Assembly (NCBI GenBank): GCA_037367405.1
Contig: JAZKJV010001865.1
Span: forward strand, 1,054,001-1,118,000
DNA from: Ottelia alismoides
Taxonomy: Eukaryota > Streptophyta > Magnoliopsida > Alismatales > Hydrocharitaceae
Length of the DNA: 64,000 nucleotides
Reading direction: 5' to 3'
Shown here: positions 24,391-35,677 of the stretch, piece after piece
Position numbering within the stretch: the stretch's first letter is position 1
Layout of the letters: each line of letters begins with the position of its first letter
Notes under the pieces: model-generated
Told to the model about the DNA's origin: nothing
Seen by the model: only the letters and a program-made list of their open reading frames with translations
The model's database searches: none
Program-made: the position numbers and the translations under genes

Positions 24391-26938
24391 AGGGGATCAC
24401 GGTGTCCTTTTCAGATGAAGGACTAGGAAAAGGTCTAGACGGCTCGATGGCCAGATACACACATACATCATGCACCACAGTGGGATCAGAAAAAATCAAA
24501 CCTTTTCCTTTATTCACAACAGAGTTCCGAGATACATCAGAAGTAGTAAAAACAACAGGTCTCTCAACAAAAGCATGGGTGGCCTCAGCACCACCATCGG
24601 CTGGATCGACTGGAAGACTCGCGGCCTCAGTACCGCGCTCTGGCTCGGCATCAGGGGAGGCCTCAGTACCACCTCCTCCAACTGGTGAAACGGCGGCCTC
24701 AGTACCGCCGGTGGAATCAACATCCTTGGTGGCATCAGTACCACCGTCATCATCTCTAGCGGCCTCAGTACCGCTCTCCTCCTCCTCGTCGGGCGCTCTA
24801 GGTGCATCCTCATGATGTCGCTCAGACGAGGTGCCACCTGCTGGCATCCTACCGCTCCTAAGTGTGACAAAATCAGTATCAAAAAGATATCCAGTCATAT
24901 CACCAAATGCATCACTAGGAGTGGTATACTCAGTACAAGCTACCTGCTCAGATTTCCTCTTCAGGCTGTTGGGGTTCGGCTCGATCTAGGCAGGGATGGC
25001 GGCCTTCCCTCTCACAATGTCCCGCATCTCCTGACAGAACTCGTCCATCTCCCGTCGAAAGGTAGCCTGCTGATCTGTGAGAAGGCGAGCTATGCCATCC
25101 AAGGCGGGGCTCTCGTGGGAGCCCGACGGTAGACTCTCTGGTAATGAGGCTGTTGGAACTAGTGCTGTGGCTGAGAGGGGTATGGGTGATGCTGCTGCTG
25201 CTGCTGGTGAGGCTGATCTCGCCTCCAAGACTGTCCCTGCTGGTAGGGACAAGGACCATACGACGACTGCTGCTGCTGCTGTGGTGGGTACACTGGGGGT
25301 TGCTGCTGCTGCGGTTGGTGATCCCTCTGATGGCCGTACTGGCCACCCTGTCCTGACGGCTGTTGCTGGGGCTGGGTACCTCCGGTCCCCCAAAAGGAAT
25401 ACGGGATGGTCTCGTTGGATACTGGGCTGGGGGCGGTCATACCAAATCCCGTTGACATCCATCAACGGCTCTGCATCGTACTGAGGTGGCGGGAGCACTG
25501 CCAGAGGCTGATCCATCTGGTATACCACCATCTGCAAGTTTGGAGATGGTGGTGACCGGTATGTGGGCTGCGGCTGCTGGTACGGCTCCGCCTGTACAAG
25601 GTGAACCTGTCTAGGCAGCTGGTGTGAGCTGGAGCACTGGGACGAGCTGCTGCTGCTACCGGAATTGCCTTGCGACTGAAGACGGGACTGGGAAGCCGTT
25701 TGTGCCTCCTGGAGACACATGATCTGGGTCTTCATGTCGCTCAGAGTCTGTGCCATCTGCTCCATCTGAGTGATGCCCTGGCACTACTTCTTCTCTATCA
25801 ACTCCATCCGGTCAAGCTTCTCGTTGATGATCCCCATGTCCGCGGCTGATGACTCGGCCTGTGCTGCTGCTACCGCAGACGAACTGGAAGGACTGGCATC
25901 GACCCGTGCTATCCTCTGGTACTGTACGGTCTGTGGTTGCTGGGGTCTGCCCTGAGTGTATAACCAGGTCTGGGACATCATCATGTATTTCTCAGCCATC
26001 TCCTCGTAGATGGCCCAGACTTGGTCGTGATCCTTGGCGAAGTAAGACCCGCCACAAGAAGCGTTCACCAAGCCCTGAAGCTCTGGTGTCAGCCCACTGA
26101 AAAAGCTCTGCATGAGGTTCGGCTTGGAAATGTCGTGGTGCGGGCATCTATCAGTCAGCTCTCTGAACCTCTCCCATGCCTCATGGAACTGCTCGTTGGG
26201 GAGCATGGAGAAGTTGCTGATCAAGGCTCTCGCGGCATTGGTCCGCCCGAGTGGATAGTACTTATGCAAGTACTCTGTGCGGAGCTGCTCCCAAGTGTAG
26301 ACAAACTTCCCCAGATGTTTCAGCCAGGTGGCTGCTCGGTCTGCCGAAGAGAAGGGGAAGACAATCATCCGTATCGTGTCTTGGTCCACCTTACGGTCGT
26401 GGACAGTACTGCAAATCATGAGAAACTCCTAGAGGTGGAGATGGGGCTCCTCGGTGGCGAGCCCGTGGAAATAGGGGAGGAGCTGCAAGGTGTTTGGGGG
26501 GAACTTGAAGTCCCCCAAGATGGCTGGTAGCACAACCCAGTGATGCATCAGTGTCGATCCGGGGTTGTGCAACTCCCGCATCGGTCTCGGTGCGTCTCCT
26601 GCTCCTGCCGCGGCGGCTGCCGCTGCGGCGGCGGCTGCTGCGGCTGCTGCTGCTGCATCATCTGGAACTCTCGGCCCATCTCTACGCTGCTTGCGCTCTG
26701 CTCTCATTTGCTCCATCTCTCTCCTCATATCCATTATGAAAGCTCCCTGATCCCTCAACTGCTGCTGCACTATCTCGAGGGAGGCGATCATGGTGGAGTT
26801 GATCGCAACCTGGTCCAAAACAAAATGCTCGGGTTGTGGACCTCTACTGCGATCATCGGAACTGCCGGCCATGGTCTCTGCAAAATCAAGCGATCCATAC
26901 TCAGGTGCCGATAAATCTGAAAGTCTCTCCTCTGGCAC
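24390..26938 (-). pseudogene. gag: Athila-type gag and gag-protease linker, broken by three TAG stops
   Basis: One minus-strand frame stays open from 26938 down past 24390 except for three single stops, all TAG (26429-26431, 25784-25786, 24986-24988). The first in-frame ATG is at 26870-26872. Order: a charged coiled-coil-like stretch, an alanine run of about 15 residues near 26600-26660, the retrotransposon gag domain (about 26500-25980, with FPFSSADRAATWL, then W..L...YL.KYYP and F...WERF.EL..RCPHH), a glutamine- and proline-rich tail with Gln runs (25200-25700), the Athila hallmark VTLRSGR near 24860, and an acidic linker with repeated GTEAA motifs (24570-24790). It has no frame shift. It meets the plus-strand pol tail to tail near 24390, which is not a normal order. 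Confidence 0.9.
24570..24800 (-). repeat. Short imperfect repeats coding for GTEAA motifs
   Basis: Six or seven copies of a motif reading GGCCTCAGTACCG on the plus strand, 30-50 bp apart. Read on the minus strand they give repeated G-T-E-A-A/S/T motifs in the acidic linker after VTLRSGR. They look like local duplication within the coding frame. Confidence 0.75.
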
Positions 26939-28580
26939 TGGCCTCTCGGAATGGAAAGAAAGGGGGTCGAGGGGGAACAGGGTGGAATCATACTCGGGTT
27001 CGGAAAGCTAGTCTCGGCTCTCGCGAACCAACCTAGATGAACGGGTAGACGCGCCTGACAGCGGTGCAGCCAGAGGATGCCTAAGAGATCGTCTGCCCAT
27101 CATCTTGATGTGGCGAGTAAGGCGGATGAGATCTGGAGAAACTATGATCACAAGCAAACCCCCAAGTTCAACAACGCAACGCGAGCTGAAGACCATAAAG
27201 GCTCGGTCAATTTATCTTGTCAATTTTTTTTGGTGAACAATCAAGATATCAGAGCGATTACGTGACCTGCTGGGATACCCGATACTTTCCCAACCGACTG
27301 TCCCGCACAGAAGTAGTCGGTAATCAATCGAGAATAGTACCGGAGGGCTCTACCTAGTGTTCGGATCACTCTCTCGCACAATCAAACCAAGCAATGAGGG
27401 GGTTGCTCTCCCCAAGAAAAGTTTTTAAATCAAGTGTCTTTTAGTGATCAATAGTTTTAGCAGTCCTAATTTTATGATTTTTCTTTTTAGGTCTTTTTCA
27501 ATAAAAGTAAAAACGCCTAACGAATTTTTCGGTTCTCCTGGTTATTAAGTCAAAAACGGAGGGAGAAGATGAAAAAACCGATGCGCGATAAAATCAATGA
27601 TGCATGCAAAGTAAGAAAAGTGTACCTGTCTCCAGCACTCTACATGCAATATGATCTGCGCAGAATTGAAAGACAGAAAGTAAACTACCTATATGGTGTA
27701 GCGGGAAAAGCCGAGTCCCTAAGCATGCAACTTCTACTCGAAAGAACCGTCTAGATGGTCACCAGCCTTCGATCTAGAGAGTTCGGTCTCGGTCTACCCC
27801 TCCTCTTCCCGACAAATCGGGTTCAGGAGCAGCGCTTGGCAGGGCAGGCTGCGGCACGTAGGCTCGAAGGAAATGAGTCAGCTATTTTTATTAAATTTTT
27901 TTAGTAGGTCCAATTAACGATCTATAGGCACAAGTAGTCTATTAGGTGTTCGGATCCTACTTAGTACGGCACAGTCAAACAGAAAATCCTACGGCTAGGG
28001 GCTCGGGAAAAACCGCATAAAACCGTAAAAGGTAGCGAAAAACAAAAACCGCGAAAAAGCTGCAAAAAACCTAAGGGTCCCCCGAGCACACCGGTGCTCG
28101 GTGAAACAGACCCGAGAAACTGTCCAAGTCCAAGCTGGGTGTCCCTGTGTTATTACAATTCAAATCAAATGTGCTAAAATAAACCTAAACTACTCCTCTC
28201 TCACTCAGCTACTCTCTCGCTCTCTGCTGCGACTCCGTGCAGAAGGGAGCCACCTCCGAATCCCGCGGTTGCGTCGGCTCCTCAAGAGTCGCCGCCTCGG
28301 TCCTCGGGCCCTCGCAAGAAAGAAGCAGAGTGTCAAGCACCAAATAAGATAATCAAATAAGTGCAGGAAAAATAAATGAAATGAAATAGGGGTATATGTG
28401 CAAAAATAGAAATAAAATAAACAAGCAAAGATAAAAATAAAAGAAAAGAAAATAAAAGAAAATAAAACAAAAATAAATGAAAAATAAAAAACTGCGAAAA
28501 GCCGCGGACTCAGAAAGAGCCGCGGAAAGCCGCGAAAAAGAAAATGAAATAAAAAGAAAACAAAAACGACTACTAAGCCG
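26939..28580 (-). other. Athila-type 5' leader (primer site to gag)
   Basis: About 1.6 kb of non-coding leader, homologous block by block to the leader of element G (50170-51460), including the shared segment around 27570-27650 and 50650-50750. The part next to the primer site (28370-28560) is A-rich and repetitive. Open frames here are short and not conserved. Confidence 0.75.
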
Positions 28581-28583
28581 CGC

Positions 28584-28601
28584 TCCCCGGCAACGACGCC
28601 A
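28584..28601 (-). other. Primer-binding site, Asp-tRNA type
   Basis: On the minus strand it reads TGGCGTCGTTGCCGGGGA, one base from the TGGCGCCGTTGCCGGGGA site complementary to Asp tRNA that is used by Athila/Tat elements. It lies three bases inside the LTR end at 28605. This fixes the element as minus strand with its LTR to the right. Confidence 0.92.
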
Positions 28602-28604
28602 TTC

Positions 28605-31600
28605 TGATGACCGAAAAGACCCGAGCAACTAAGGTAAAGAAATAGAACTAAGGTCGTTGCGACCTCAGTCGCTCAAGAGTCAATCAGTCAATCAAGAAAA
28701 TTAAGTGCAGACCACCAAAATCAGATAAAAATCAAAGAAATACGATAGTTGTCCTGGCTATTGGATTAGCCTGGTATAGCGACCAGGGTCGGACTCAGGG
28801 AGCACGTGATGGCCTCGCGGCCTACGAAGTAGTCTAAAAAAAGAAATAAAATAAAATAAAGGTATTTTTGGTGGATTTTTAGTCTTTTTATATTTTTTTG
28901 ATTTTTAATTAATTAAGAAAATAAGAAAGCAAATAAAGAAGCAACTACAACCAATTATTTATCTACTCAAAAATCATTCAAAAATTCAAATAAAAATATT
29001 TTTATGTTTTCTATATTTTCTACTATTTTTGGGTAATTTTGGTATTTTTTTGATTTTTATTGAATTTTATAAAAAAATCAAACAAGGTAGAAAATAACGG
29101 GTACTGTCCAGTCAGGTGTCAAGGGCCAATTTAAAATGCAAAATGGCCCTATTAACACCTGAAGGTAAGTTTCCTGTAAAGAGAAAAATACATGGAAAAT
29201 TTGGCCACGGGAATTATTATTTTTGGGTTTTTCAATTAATTATTAGAATTTTTATGGGTATTTAGGGGCTTTGTAATTTTTATGGGTTTTATGAAGTGAA
29301 AAATGACCAAAATTGGTCAGAAAATCAAACAAGGTATAATAAACACTACCTAATTTTTTTATAATTTTTAGAGGTGTTTTAATATTTTTTGTGAATTTAA
29401 AGTTAGACAGTAACAAAAATGCTTGTTTTTGAATTTTTAAAAATAATAAATGAAATAAAAAATGTCTGCAAAATTTATAGAAAATTTTACACCATGGCAG
29501 GAGCCATGTATCCAATTTTCATTAAATTTGGAGTTTGTTTTCTATTTTATTAAAAATAAAAAGAAGGGTACAGTGCACAGGGACCTGTACGCAAATAGTA
29601 GAGAGTCCAGGGGGTCCGGTGCAATTTCTCCAGGAAAACACGCGCGAGGCGCATGACCTGTGCACTCAGGGACCTAATTGCAAGAAAACAAAGGACCTGG
29701 ACTATTTAGTAACACGTACTAAAAGTCCAGGGGCTTCAATGTAAATAACCCACTATATAACGCACATGCACAATAAAACCACACACAGGGGTATTTCTGC
29801 AAATATCAAAAGTATAAATGCATTCAAGAACACCGTGAAACTATGAGTCCATACATGCAAATAACCCAAAAAGCACATGTCGAAGCACGTGTCCCACTAC
29901 ACACAGGGGCATACACGTAAATACCAGAAAGTACAGGTTTCTCTATGTAATTTACCAAACTCAAATGAAAGTTTTAAAATATTTACAGGACCTAAGGTTA
30001 ACAACTAAAAATCTAAGGGCCTAAGAGATGTTTACCCTTTATTTAAGTCGAGGCCCGGATGCTCGCCACGTGTAGATCCAACGGTAGAGAAGAGGCGCGG
30101 CTAACACTGGGGTCCTCGGCTCGAATCGAACGGCAGGGGCCTCGCCACGTGGAAGATCAGGCGGCTGGGAAGCAACGTGGGAAGCCCTCGCTGATCGGAC
30201 GGTCACGATCACTCCTCCAAGGATCGAACGATGCTGGCGGCTCCTCAAATGGACGTCTAGGATCTGAACTGGAGATGAAGGTCAATCGGACGGCAGGGGA
30301 GGGTCCTCGATGAACTGGACGCCGACGAGTTTCGCCGGGCTCGTGCGGGCGCTGAAGGCCTCCTCGCAGGCTGCTGAAGATCGGAAGAGAAGCTCCTTGG
30401 CCTCCCACGTCGAATGGTGCCCTCCGATGGTGGCGAGGAGCTCTGGAGAGCTCCAGTGGCACTGGCGGAGGTCGAGCTGTTGCACCTGGATGTCGAAGCC
30501 CTCAGGTGGGCTCTTTTGGACTTGCAAAGATGTGCAACAAGCTCCTGAGTCAAGGGCAAAGTGCCTCGACCCGGTTAGGAGTGGTGAAGGTGGTCTGTGC
30601 TTCGGGGCGGAGGGGTTCCGGCGAGGCGACGGCGAAGGAACCCCAATCCCAGCTCCTGTGCGAGCTGGGTTGGATGAAGGGGTGGAGAAGGTGTGCGGAG
30701 AGAAGGCGATCGTTATGGGCAACTCCGATGGTCGGAACGAAGGCGAGGATGGTCGGAATCAAAAGCGGAACAGCGACGAAGTGATTTGGGCGAGATGCAA
30801 AATTAAAGAAATAGAGAGGGAAAGGAGGCTACCTACTGGGCGCAATCGACTGTGGAAGAGAAGGGGGTGCTCCAGGTCCTTGCCTCGAGGACCGTCGGTG
30901 TCCGAGGCTCAAGCGTCACCTCCATGCGGCGCACGACGGCGCAACATCACCGGATCGATGGTCCTCCACTCCTTCCTCGCTGCAACACTGCCTGGAGCGA
31001 GCTGTCACTCTCGCCAAGGCGATGGAGGTCCTAGGGTGGCGTGAAATGATCCAAAGATGCGTGAGGGAGGAGGCGGAGCTCGGATTAAATATGGGTGCAG
31101 GTCCGAGAAGAGGGGATCGGGTAGGGCTCCACGAAGCGCGGATCCCCATGTGGAAGATCGGGCGAGGCTCTCGGATGCACGAGGAAGAAGGAGAGCCCGG
31201 GATTTGCGGGTATGGGCGTCAGATCGAGTGTAGAAAAATCCGGGAAGTCGGGTTGCGGGCTCGGATCTGGGGCTCGGTGGTCCTGGGGGGGGGAGTTGAC
31301 TGGGGGGTCAACATCCCCGTGGACCAATGGGAACAGGCCACATAATAAATATTTAGAAATTAAAATTAAAATAGAAAATGGCTGAATTATTAAGAACTCA
31401 AAACATGAAAAATATTTGTTTTAATTTTTCTATTTTTTGTGATTTTTAATTAATTTTTCAAAATAAAAATAAGGTATTTACACTATAGTGCTATATATAG
31501 GTATATATACAATATAGATTTTTAATTTTTGATTTTTAATTAGTTATTTTTGTACATTTTTATTCCCATTTTATATTTTATTTATTTATAGCATAAAATT

Positions 31601-32294
31601 AGGAATAAAAGGGTATTTTTATTTTATTTTTATTATTTATATACAAGGGTGAAATAAATAGATATATACATCTATATACATGGTATATGTGCAATATTAT
31701 TTTTTGTTTTTAATTTTGTTCTTTTTATTTTGAATTTTGTTTTTATGGTTTTTTTTATTTATTTACAACATAGAAGATAGAATATATACAAATTTTTAGG
31801 GATTTTAATTTATTAATTTATAAGGCTAAATAAATATAAGAGTGGGTGTATGTACATGGTGAATATGTACAAGTAAAGGTATTTTTGTTTTCTTTTTAAT
31901 TTTTCAATTTTTATCTTGACATTGTATTTACAAATATTTACAAATATGTACAAGCCACTTTTATTCTATTTTTAGAGGAAAATATTTTTATTATATTTAC
32001 AGGGATATTTACACACATGAGCCCCCTATCTCTCGCTACTTTGGCTTTTATGCGGTTATGCCCATGCTGAGCCCTCCCTTGGGATTAGGTTGCTCAATAT
32101 TTATTCTAAATATTTCCTCTTTTTTTTCTTTCAGTTCTGTATTCTTTTATTTTTGCACAAAAACATGCTAATCATTACTTTTTACACAATGCATGCTTTT
32201 GGTAATTATTTGTATTTACAAACATATACATGTATTTGCAAAGGTTTTTGTAGCTAAAATATAAGAATAAAGAGTGATGAATGAGTATTCATCA
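28605..32294 (-). repeat. Athila-type 5' LTR (element Gy1)
   Basis: About 3.69 kb. On the plus strand it begins TGATGACCG and ends TATTCATCA, so as an LTR it has TG...CA ends. It shares its layout with the LTRs of G and E: an AT-rich U3 (31360-32290), a GC-rich promoter/R/U5 part (30010-31340) and an AT-rich end (28800-29980). The sequence to the right (CCCTCCACC) is not a polypurine tract, as expected for the outer edge of a 5' LTR. Open frames in the GC-rich block (for example 30310-31044) show no known domain and occur on both strands; I do not treat them as genes. Confidence 0.87.
31085..31092 (-). promoter_or_regulatory. Weak TATA-like site of the Gy1 LTR
   Basis: TATTTAAT on the minus strand at the AT/GC boundary of the LTR, about where E has TATAAATA (61773). 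The match is weak. Confidence 0.35.
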
Positions 32295-32403
32295 CCCTCC
32301 ACCTTCTTCCTCCTAAAACCGATCTAATCCCTCCATCTTCATCTCCTAACTACCTTAATTCACGCCCATCGTTTATATTCAACTAATCCTCCTTCGATCT
32401 CTC

Positions 32404-32942
32404 TATAAAACCCCCTCAAAGACCTCCATTAACAACTAACTCTCAAGAAATACCAACTTCCACTAGCCATCACCCTTCTTTCCCATCGTGCTTCGCCTCA
32501 CTTCGACCATGACAGGACCTGAGGCCCGCCCCGTGTGGAAGAGGAACAATCGGAGGAGCAGTTCCAAGGTCCGCCTTGGCCTTGCATCGCCGCCGCCACG
32601 ACGTCCAGTTCGGAGAATGCCGCCTCGTCGATCAACCAACAGAGGTTCATATAAACTTAAAACATATGTCATTCCTCCATCGCTTATGTTTTTAATTCTC
32701 CATTTTCATGCCTCAAATAGCTCCCTTAAGTGTGTAATTAAGAATCTCTAATCATCTTTCTTAGACATGCAACCAAACCACACTTCAACTTTACTTTGAT
32801 CTCATCTAAATCATACTCCTTTTTAATTACCATATTACACTTCCTGGAAACCATAATATAAATTGCAAGAACACTTAATGATTTTTGGTTGATTTCCTTG
32901 TGAATAGAGCATCAAGATATTACTTGCAGGTCCATTCAAACA
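32404..32942 (+). CDS. Possible small two-exon gene, product unknown
   Basis: Outside the recognised elements. TATAAAA at 32404-32410 is followed about 100 bp later by an ATG (32509) opening a basic, Arg/Pro-rich frame (GPEARPVWKRNN, then SPPPRRPVRRMPPRRS) on locally GC-rich DNA. Without splicing the frame ends at 32751. If a GT near 32644 is a donor and the AG at 32929-32930 an acceptor, the frame stays in phase and stops about 13 codons later. The C-terminal half looks like the basic processed tail of a small secreted peptide, but there is no clear signal peptide and I recognise no family. It could equally be a chance frame. Confidence 0.22.
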
Positions 32943-33389
32943 TATGGAGCAAACTTCTATCGCCTGAAGCATCAATTAATCTTATTATATAGCCAATCTC
33001 ACAACTGAGCACGTATAGGAGTTAGGGTTTCAAACCCTAAGATTTTCGTAGGAGCTATCGTCAGCCTCTTAACCGTACTATTCCGATCTTCCTTACCGCA
33101 GGGGAGCTCGAAGGGGGAAGGTAATCCCCTTCTGGCCCTGTCGGAGCACTCTCATCTCCTCAGGAGTCGGAGAATCAACTGGACAGAGAACCTCGCTGCC
33201 ACAGCTCGAGATTTGGGGACGTATAGCCAAGAATGCCAGGTGTTTCAGGCTGGTGGCACGTATCCTCCGCGGATGCTTCAGATCACGCTAAAGCTTATAA
33301 TCTCAGTAGTTGATTGCAAACCGGTGGAGAATTTGCATAATAAACCTACCAAGTTCCAGGAATTCACTCCCGCTCCAGCAAGATTCCAG
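32943..33389. other. Unassigned intergenic stretch
   Basis: No transposon domain, RNA gene or persuasive reading frame. It contains a small perfect inverted repeat (TTAGGGTTT and AAACCCTAA near 33025) and a GC-richer block (33060-33250). It may be host DNA or a very old element. Confidence 0.4.
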
Positions 33390-34035
33390 TATTTGCATTT
33401 AGGTCCCTGCGTAGGGACCTAAATGCAAATCTTTTAATTTTTCTTTCAATCCTGTATCTACTAGGGACCATACTGTAACAGAACAACTTTTTTTTTGCAC
33501 TTATACCCCAGAACTATATGGTAGTTTTAGACCTTTTTGTTTGTATTTTTCACCGAATTTTCTAAGGTAGTTACACAACCAACCTAGCGCGTTTCTTGAT
33601 ATTTTTCATTGATTTTTATCGGATATTTTTCTCTATTTGATTTTTGTAAAACCATATTAGTTTTCAGTACTTTCTTTTTCTTTGTGTATTTTCAAGAAGA
33701 GAATAAAATCCTGAAATTCTTTTAGATCCTTAAAAACCGCAGTACGGTTATTCTGCCTCCTCGAGTTCGATCTATGGGAAATTTCTTGGATAAAACTTAG
33801 TTTAAAGGATAAAAATAGGAGAGAATCTTACTTGTTTCTTTTTATCTCGCTCTCTCTCTCTCTCCCTCTCCTATTTTGTCCAGATTTTGTTTGATCTACT
33901 CGAGTTTTGGATCGCGAGCGACTCTCTCTACATTGACACCTTAATTATCGCTCACCACAACCCGGTTAATAAAAGTGGCAACAAAAACTAAGAGTTTTGC
34001 ATTTAGGTCCCTATGCGGGGACCTAAATGCAAAAA
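33390..34035. repeat. Segment bounded by two near-identical palindromes
   Basis: Two perfect or near-perfect inverted repeats, at about 33393-33430 and 33994-34034, each have arms TTGCATTTAGGTCCC and GGGACCTAAATGCAA. They bound about 560 bp of AT-rich DNA. A worn version of the same palindrome lies at 55541-55585. The segment also carries a CT microsatellite (33848-33872). There is no coding frame. This could be a small foldback or MITE-like element, or a rearranged LTR piece. Confidence 0.5.
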
Positions 34036-34398
34036 AAACTAAGGGTGCGTAGTAGCTCGACACCTCAACGGATTCCAGATCTCATCGGTGGAGCTCTTGG
34101 AGTGCATGAATGCCTAGGCATGTTAAAAGCTTTGAAGACCCATCAAACAAGGGTCTCTAGACCTACAAGTTATATGGAAAACTCCGTAAGGTACAAGCTC
34201 TCAGGTCTGGGCCTTTAATGATGGGTTTTAAGGCTAGATGGGGGGAGACAGAGTTGCTCCAACGAAGGCGTCAGAGGGAGCACCGATGATTCGATCCAAT
34301 AAGGATCAAGGAGATCTAGAGGATGAAAAGATGGAGAAGCGTAATTTGATGAAGATGGGATGATCAGGCGTAAACGAAGCATAGTGACAATGGCTAGA
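34036..34398 (-). repeat. Athila-type element G, 3' LTR, left piece
   Basis: Weakly alignable with the part of G's other LTR near 53280-53690. It continues, across copia element D, into 44945-46666. Together the pieces make about 2.1 kb against nearly 4 kb for the right LTR, so the far left end is missing. It is the target into which D inserted, which gives the order G first, D later. Confidence 0.6.
34394..34398. repeat. Target-site duplication of D, left copy (CTAGA)
   Basis: CTAGA immediately before the TG of D's 5' LTR. The same five bases follow D at 44940-44944. Confidence 0.97.
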
Positions 34399-35105
34399 TG
34401 TTGGAAATGCGAGCCCATGGCGAGCCATTATGCAATAAATGTTGTTGCAATTCACTCCTTGATCTGAAATGAAGAATACATAATTTGCATAATAGGTCCC
34501 TTAGTGCAATTAGGGTTATGTACCATGGCCATCTTAATAATCATACAGTTGTTGACTCAATTATTGAATCATAGAGGCTGGTGCTTAGATGAATATCTAA
34601 TGAGTTAGATTGAGGACTCATCAAGCACCGTCAAATGATTATTAAGAGATGATCTCCAGCCTGAGTAGGAGATGGCAATCCTATCTCATTTAGGTTGATA
34701 TCTAACTGACCTCTTGATGCAGGTCCTCTGCATAGGAATAGAGATTCGGAGGTGTCGGATGAGTTAGGTCAAAGAGATGACTTAACGAGATCGAGATAAC
34801 CAAAGTCCTATATCATATGCTGTCATGATATAGGCACACATCCTCTGACCGGAGACAGATGTGTTACTATATGTATGAGTATGTACATTTGGCAGACCAA
34901 TAGGTTGATGGCCTAATCAAGGTCTATACACCGACGCGCTGGTGTGCATATAAGGGCATATGAGTAATATGATCTCTCAAAGGGATCATACAGGTTCACT
35001 ACTGAACCGGAAGACATGAGCTCACTCATGAGATATTGGGAAGAATCAAATTCCGTGCGCACGGTCATCTCGCTTTGGAAGCTTGACTGAATTTGTTGGT
35101 TTGAT

Positions 35106-35167
35106 ATATACTTTTGGAAAGTATATGATCAAGACCTAGGTATGATATATGCTTTTGGAAAGTATAT
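35106..35167. other. Twin-hairpin module in copia U3
   Basis: Hairpin 35106-35126 has arms ATATACTTT and AAAGTATAT with loop TGG. Hairpin 35147-35167 has arms ATATGCTTT and AAAGTATAT with loop TGG; its one non-Watson-Crick pair is G-T. Between them is CCTAGG, which in LTR 1 and LTR 2 is part of the 12-bp palindrome ATACCTAGGTAT. The module is present in all five LTRs (near 3604, 11645, 16958 and 43046 in the others). Confidence 0.85.
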
Positions 35168-35677
35168 GATCAATACCGACTCCCAATGATCGAATGAGAA
35201 ACTTACTGATAAAACCCTGAAGTAGACAGTATAAAGTTGATCCAATACTTCGGGTTTAATCTGAGTCTTCCAGTATGCAGGATGTACAGGTATTAGGAAT
35301 ACTTGAGGGTGATGTGATCATAAACGATTGTATAACCATGACGCTTCCATTCCTAGGGAGTGATGAAACGGGTATGGATTTTAGTGACTCCTCTCAGTAG
35401 AGAAGTAATCTCATCTTAGTCCAAATGTTGGACATTGATCTGAATGTGATTCAGATTCAATGAGAAGATTAGATTTACGGTCTTGATTTAATCAAGCATC
35501 TATGGGAGGCCCGAGATCTGGATTTGAGATGTGATCTCAATATCCATGTCACTATACGTGGAACAATACAATCGCCCTGTCCTTATCTCCAAGTATTCGC
35601 GGAGAAAGCGCATTATCCTTGAAAGAGTTCATGGATAATTCTATTGTTGATATATGTATCCGAGCAATGAGAAAATG

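Noticed and set aside
25077..25484. Plus-strand frames rich in Leu/Ala (25077-25484, 25144-25356)
   Set aside because: Antisense of the Gln-codon repeats of the minus-strand gag.
26600..26660. GCN microsatellite as an independent repeat
   Set aside because: It is the alanine run in the gag frame, so it is annotated within gag.
30310..31044. 244-codon plus-strand open frame
   Set aside because: It lies in the GC-rich block of an Athila-type LTR, overlaps long frames in other phases and strands, and has no domain. The matching block of E's LTR does not keep the frame.
33848..33872. CT microsatellite
   Set aside because: Ordinary simple repeat; mentioned only within the palindrome-bounded segment.
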